From: DASTFP01 sp963744345
GTDB taxonomy: Bacteria > Verrucomicrobiota > Verrucomicrobiia > Chthoniobacterales > Terrimicrobiaceae
Assembly: GCA_963744345.1 (NCBI GenBank)
Contig: CAVUTD010000015.1
Span: 248,001-312,000 of the forward strand
DNA length: 64,000 nucleotides
Direction of reading: 5' to 3'
The position numbers and the translations under genes are program-made. Every line of letters starts with the position of its first letter. Position 1 is the stretch's first letter. Below the pieces are notes generated by a model, which ran no database searches, was not told the DNA's origin, and saw only the letters and a list, made by a program, of their open reading frames with translations. Of this stretch, positions 63,452-64,000 are shown piece by piece.

Positions 63452-64000
63452 ATTGGCCCTTGATTCGGATTTTCAGTTCCTTGCGCCTCACTGTCGTGCT
63501 GTTGGCGCTCTCGATGATGCTGGTGTTCATGGCCACTCTGGCTCAGACGCGGCTGGGCATCTGGGAAGTCATGAGCCGCTACATCCGGACATTTGTGGTG
63601 TGGGTGCCGGTAGGCGAGCGCGAGTTGCCCGTTTTTCCCGGCGGCTGGCTCCTGGGCGGGCTATTGCTGATCAATCTGATTGTCGCGCATGCAAGCCGCT
63701 TCAAGTTTTCCTGGAAAAAAGCGCCGCTGATCACCATTCACGCCGGTCTGATATTGCTGCTCCTCAGCGAACTGATTACCGGACTGTTCGCGCGCGAAAC
63801 GCAAATGACCCTCGATGAAGGCGCAGTGCGTTCCTACAGCGAAGCCCCCCGGCAGGCGGAACTAGTTATCGTTGACGGTTCCTCGCCGGAGCATGACCGA
63901 GTGTGGTCGATCGCCGAAAAGCACCTCAGCGCCGGCAAACTCATCGAACACAAGACGCTGCCTTTTCGCGTCAAAGTGCATCAATATTATCGAAATTCGC
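63448..64000 (+). CDS. ResB-like cytochrome c biogenesis protein, 3' end beyond window
   Basis: Open to the right edge, 184 codons. Starts ATG at 63448 overlapping the previous stop. Membrane segments SLRLTVVLLALSMMLVFMATLAQT (first), LLGGLLLINLIVAHASRFKF (second) and TIHAGLILLLLSELITGLFA (third) follow the ResB/CcsB pattern, with the early AQT after the first helix. ResB with ResA/CcsA matures c-type cytochromes on the periplasmic side. The partner CcsA-like gene would be expected just past the edge. Confidence 0.82.
   Translation, partial: MNWPLIRIFSSLRLTVVLLALSMMLVFMATLAQTRLGIWEVMSRYIRTFVVWVPVGERELPVFPGGWLLGGLLLINLIVAHASRFKFSWKKAPLITIHAGLILLLLSELITGLFARETQMTLDEGAVRSYSEAPRQAELVIVDGSSPEHDRVWSIAEKHLSAGKLIEHKTLPFRVKVHQYYRNS

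Overview
The window reads as chromosomal DNA of a mid-to-high-GC Gram-negative bacterium, most likely a soil-type Verrucomicrobiota of the Chthoniobacterales/Spartobacteria kind. This rests on the rhamnose gene set with a fused aldolase-dehydrogenase, a DUF3300 protein, an LpxA (so LPS is made), a Mut7-C protein and the general look of the proteins. It is an inference from protein character, since no rRNA or other marker lies in the window.

Positions 1-13.2 kb hold one long minus-strand L-rhamnose operon. In transcription order it encodes an ABC ATPase, two permeases, a binding protein, rhamnose isomerase, mutarotase, a tandem class II aldolase-like protein, rhamnulokinase, the rhamnulose-1-phosphate aldolase/dehydrogenase fusion, and LutA and LutB, which oxidise lactate. 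Together they can carry rhamnose from uptake to DHAP plus lactaldehyde, then lactate, then pyruvate. Xylulokinase (13.5-15.0 kb) and a second CUT2-type sugar ABC transporter (15.2-19.8 kb) follow on the same strand. The second transporter has a strikingly different base composition.

From 19.9 to 22.6 kb, still on the minus strand, lie a nucleoside deoxyribosyltransferase-like protein, a Mut7-C RNase-like protein and two translationally coupled small 2-TM proteins resembling SLATT/DUF4231. A structured inverted repeat sits upstream of the pair.

From 22.8 to 43 kb is a mixed region: DoxX, a DJ-1/PfpI protein, DUF456, DUF3300, a K+ channel with two RCK modules, Nudix, alpha/beta hydrolase, HtrA-like protease, several small secreted or membrane proteins, Dps, glucose-6-phosphate isomerase, LssY-C protein, aldo/keto reductase, a giant TPR protein and a HAD hydrolase. 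Many genes here carry single-base frameshifts, mostly in homopolymers, which looks more like sequencing error than decay.

From 43.4 to 52.6 kb is a housekeeping block: nusA, infB, a PBP2-like transpeptidase, cupin, SDR, polyprenyl diphosphate synthase, radC and lpxA.

From 53.3 to 61.7 kb is a nitrate/nitric-oxide module: flavohaemoglobin, a Crp/Fnr regulator, and an operon for a NarB/NasA-like molybdoenzyme with a membrane subunit, a four-cluster ferredoxin, a Rieske protein and a NarK-type transporter. Perfect TTGAT-N4-ATCAA boxes precede both hmp and the nitrate operon. The window ends with a dihydroorotate-dehydrogenase-like protein, a lipoprotein and the start of a ResB-like cytochrome c assembly gene.
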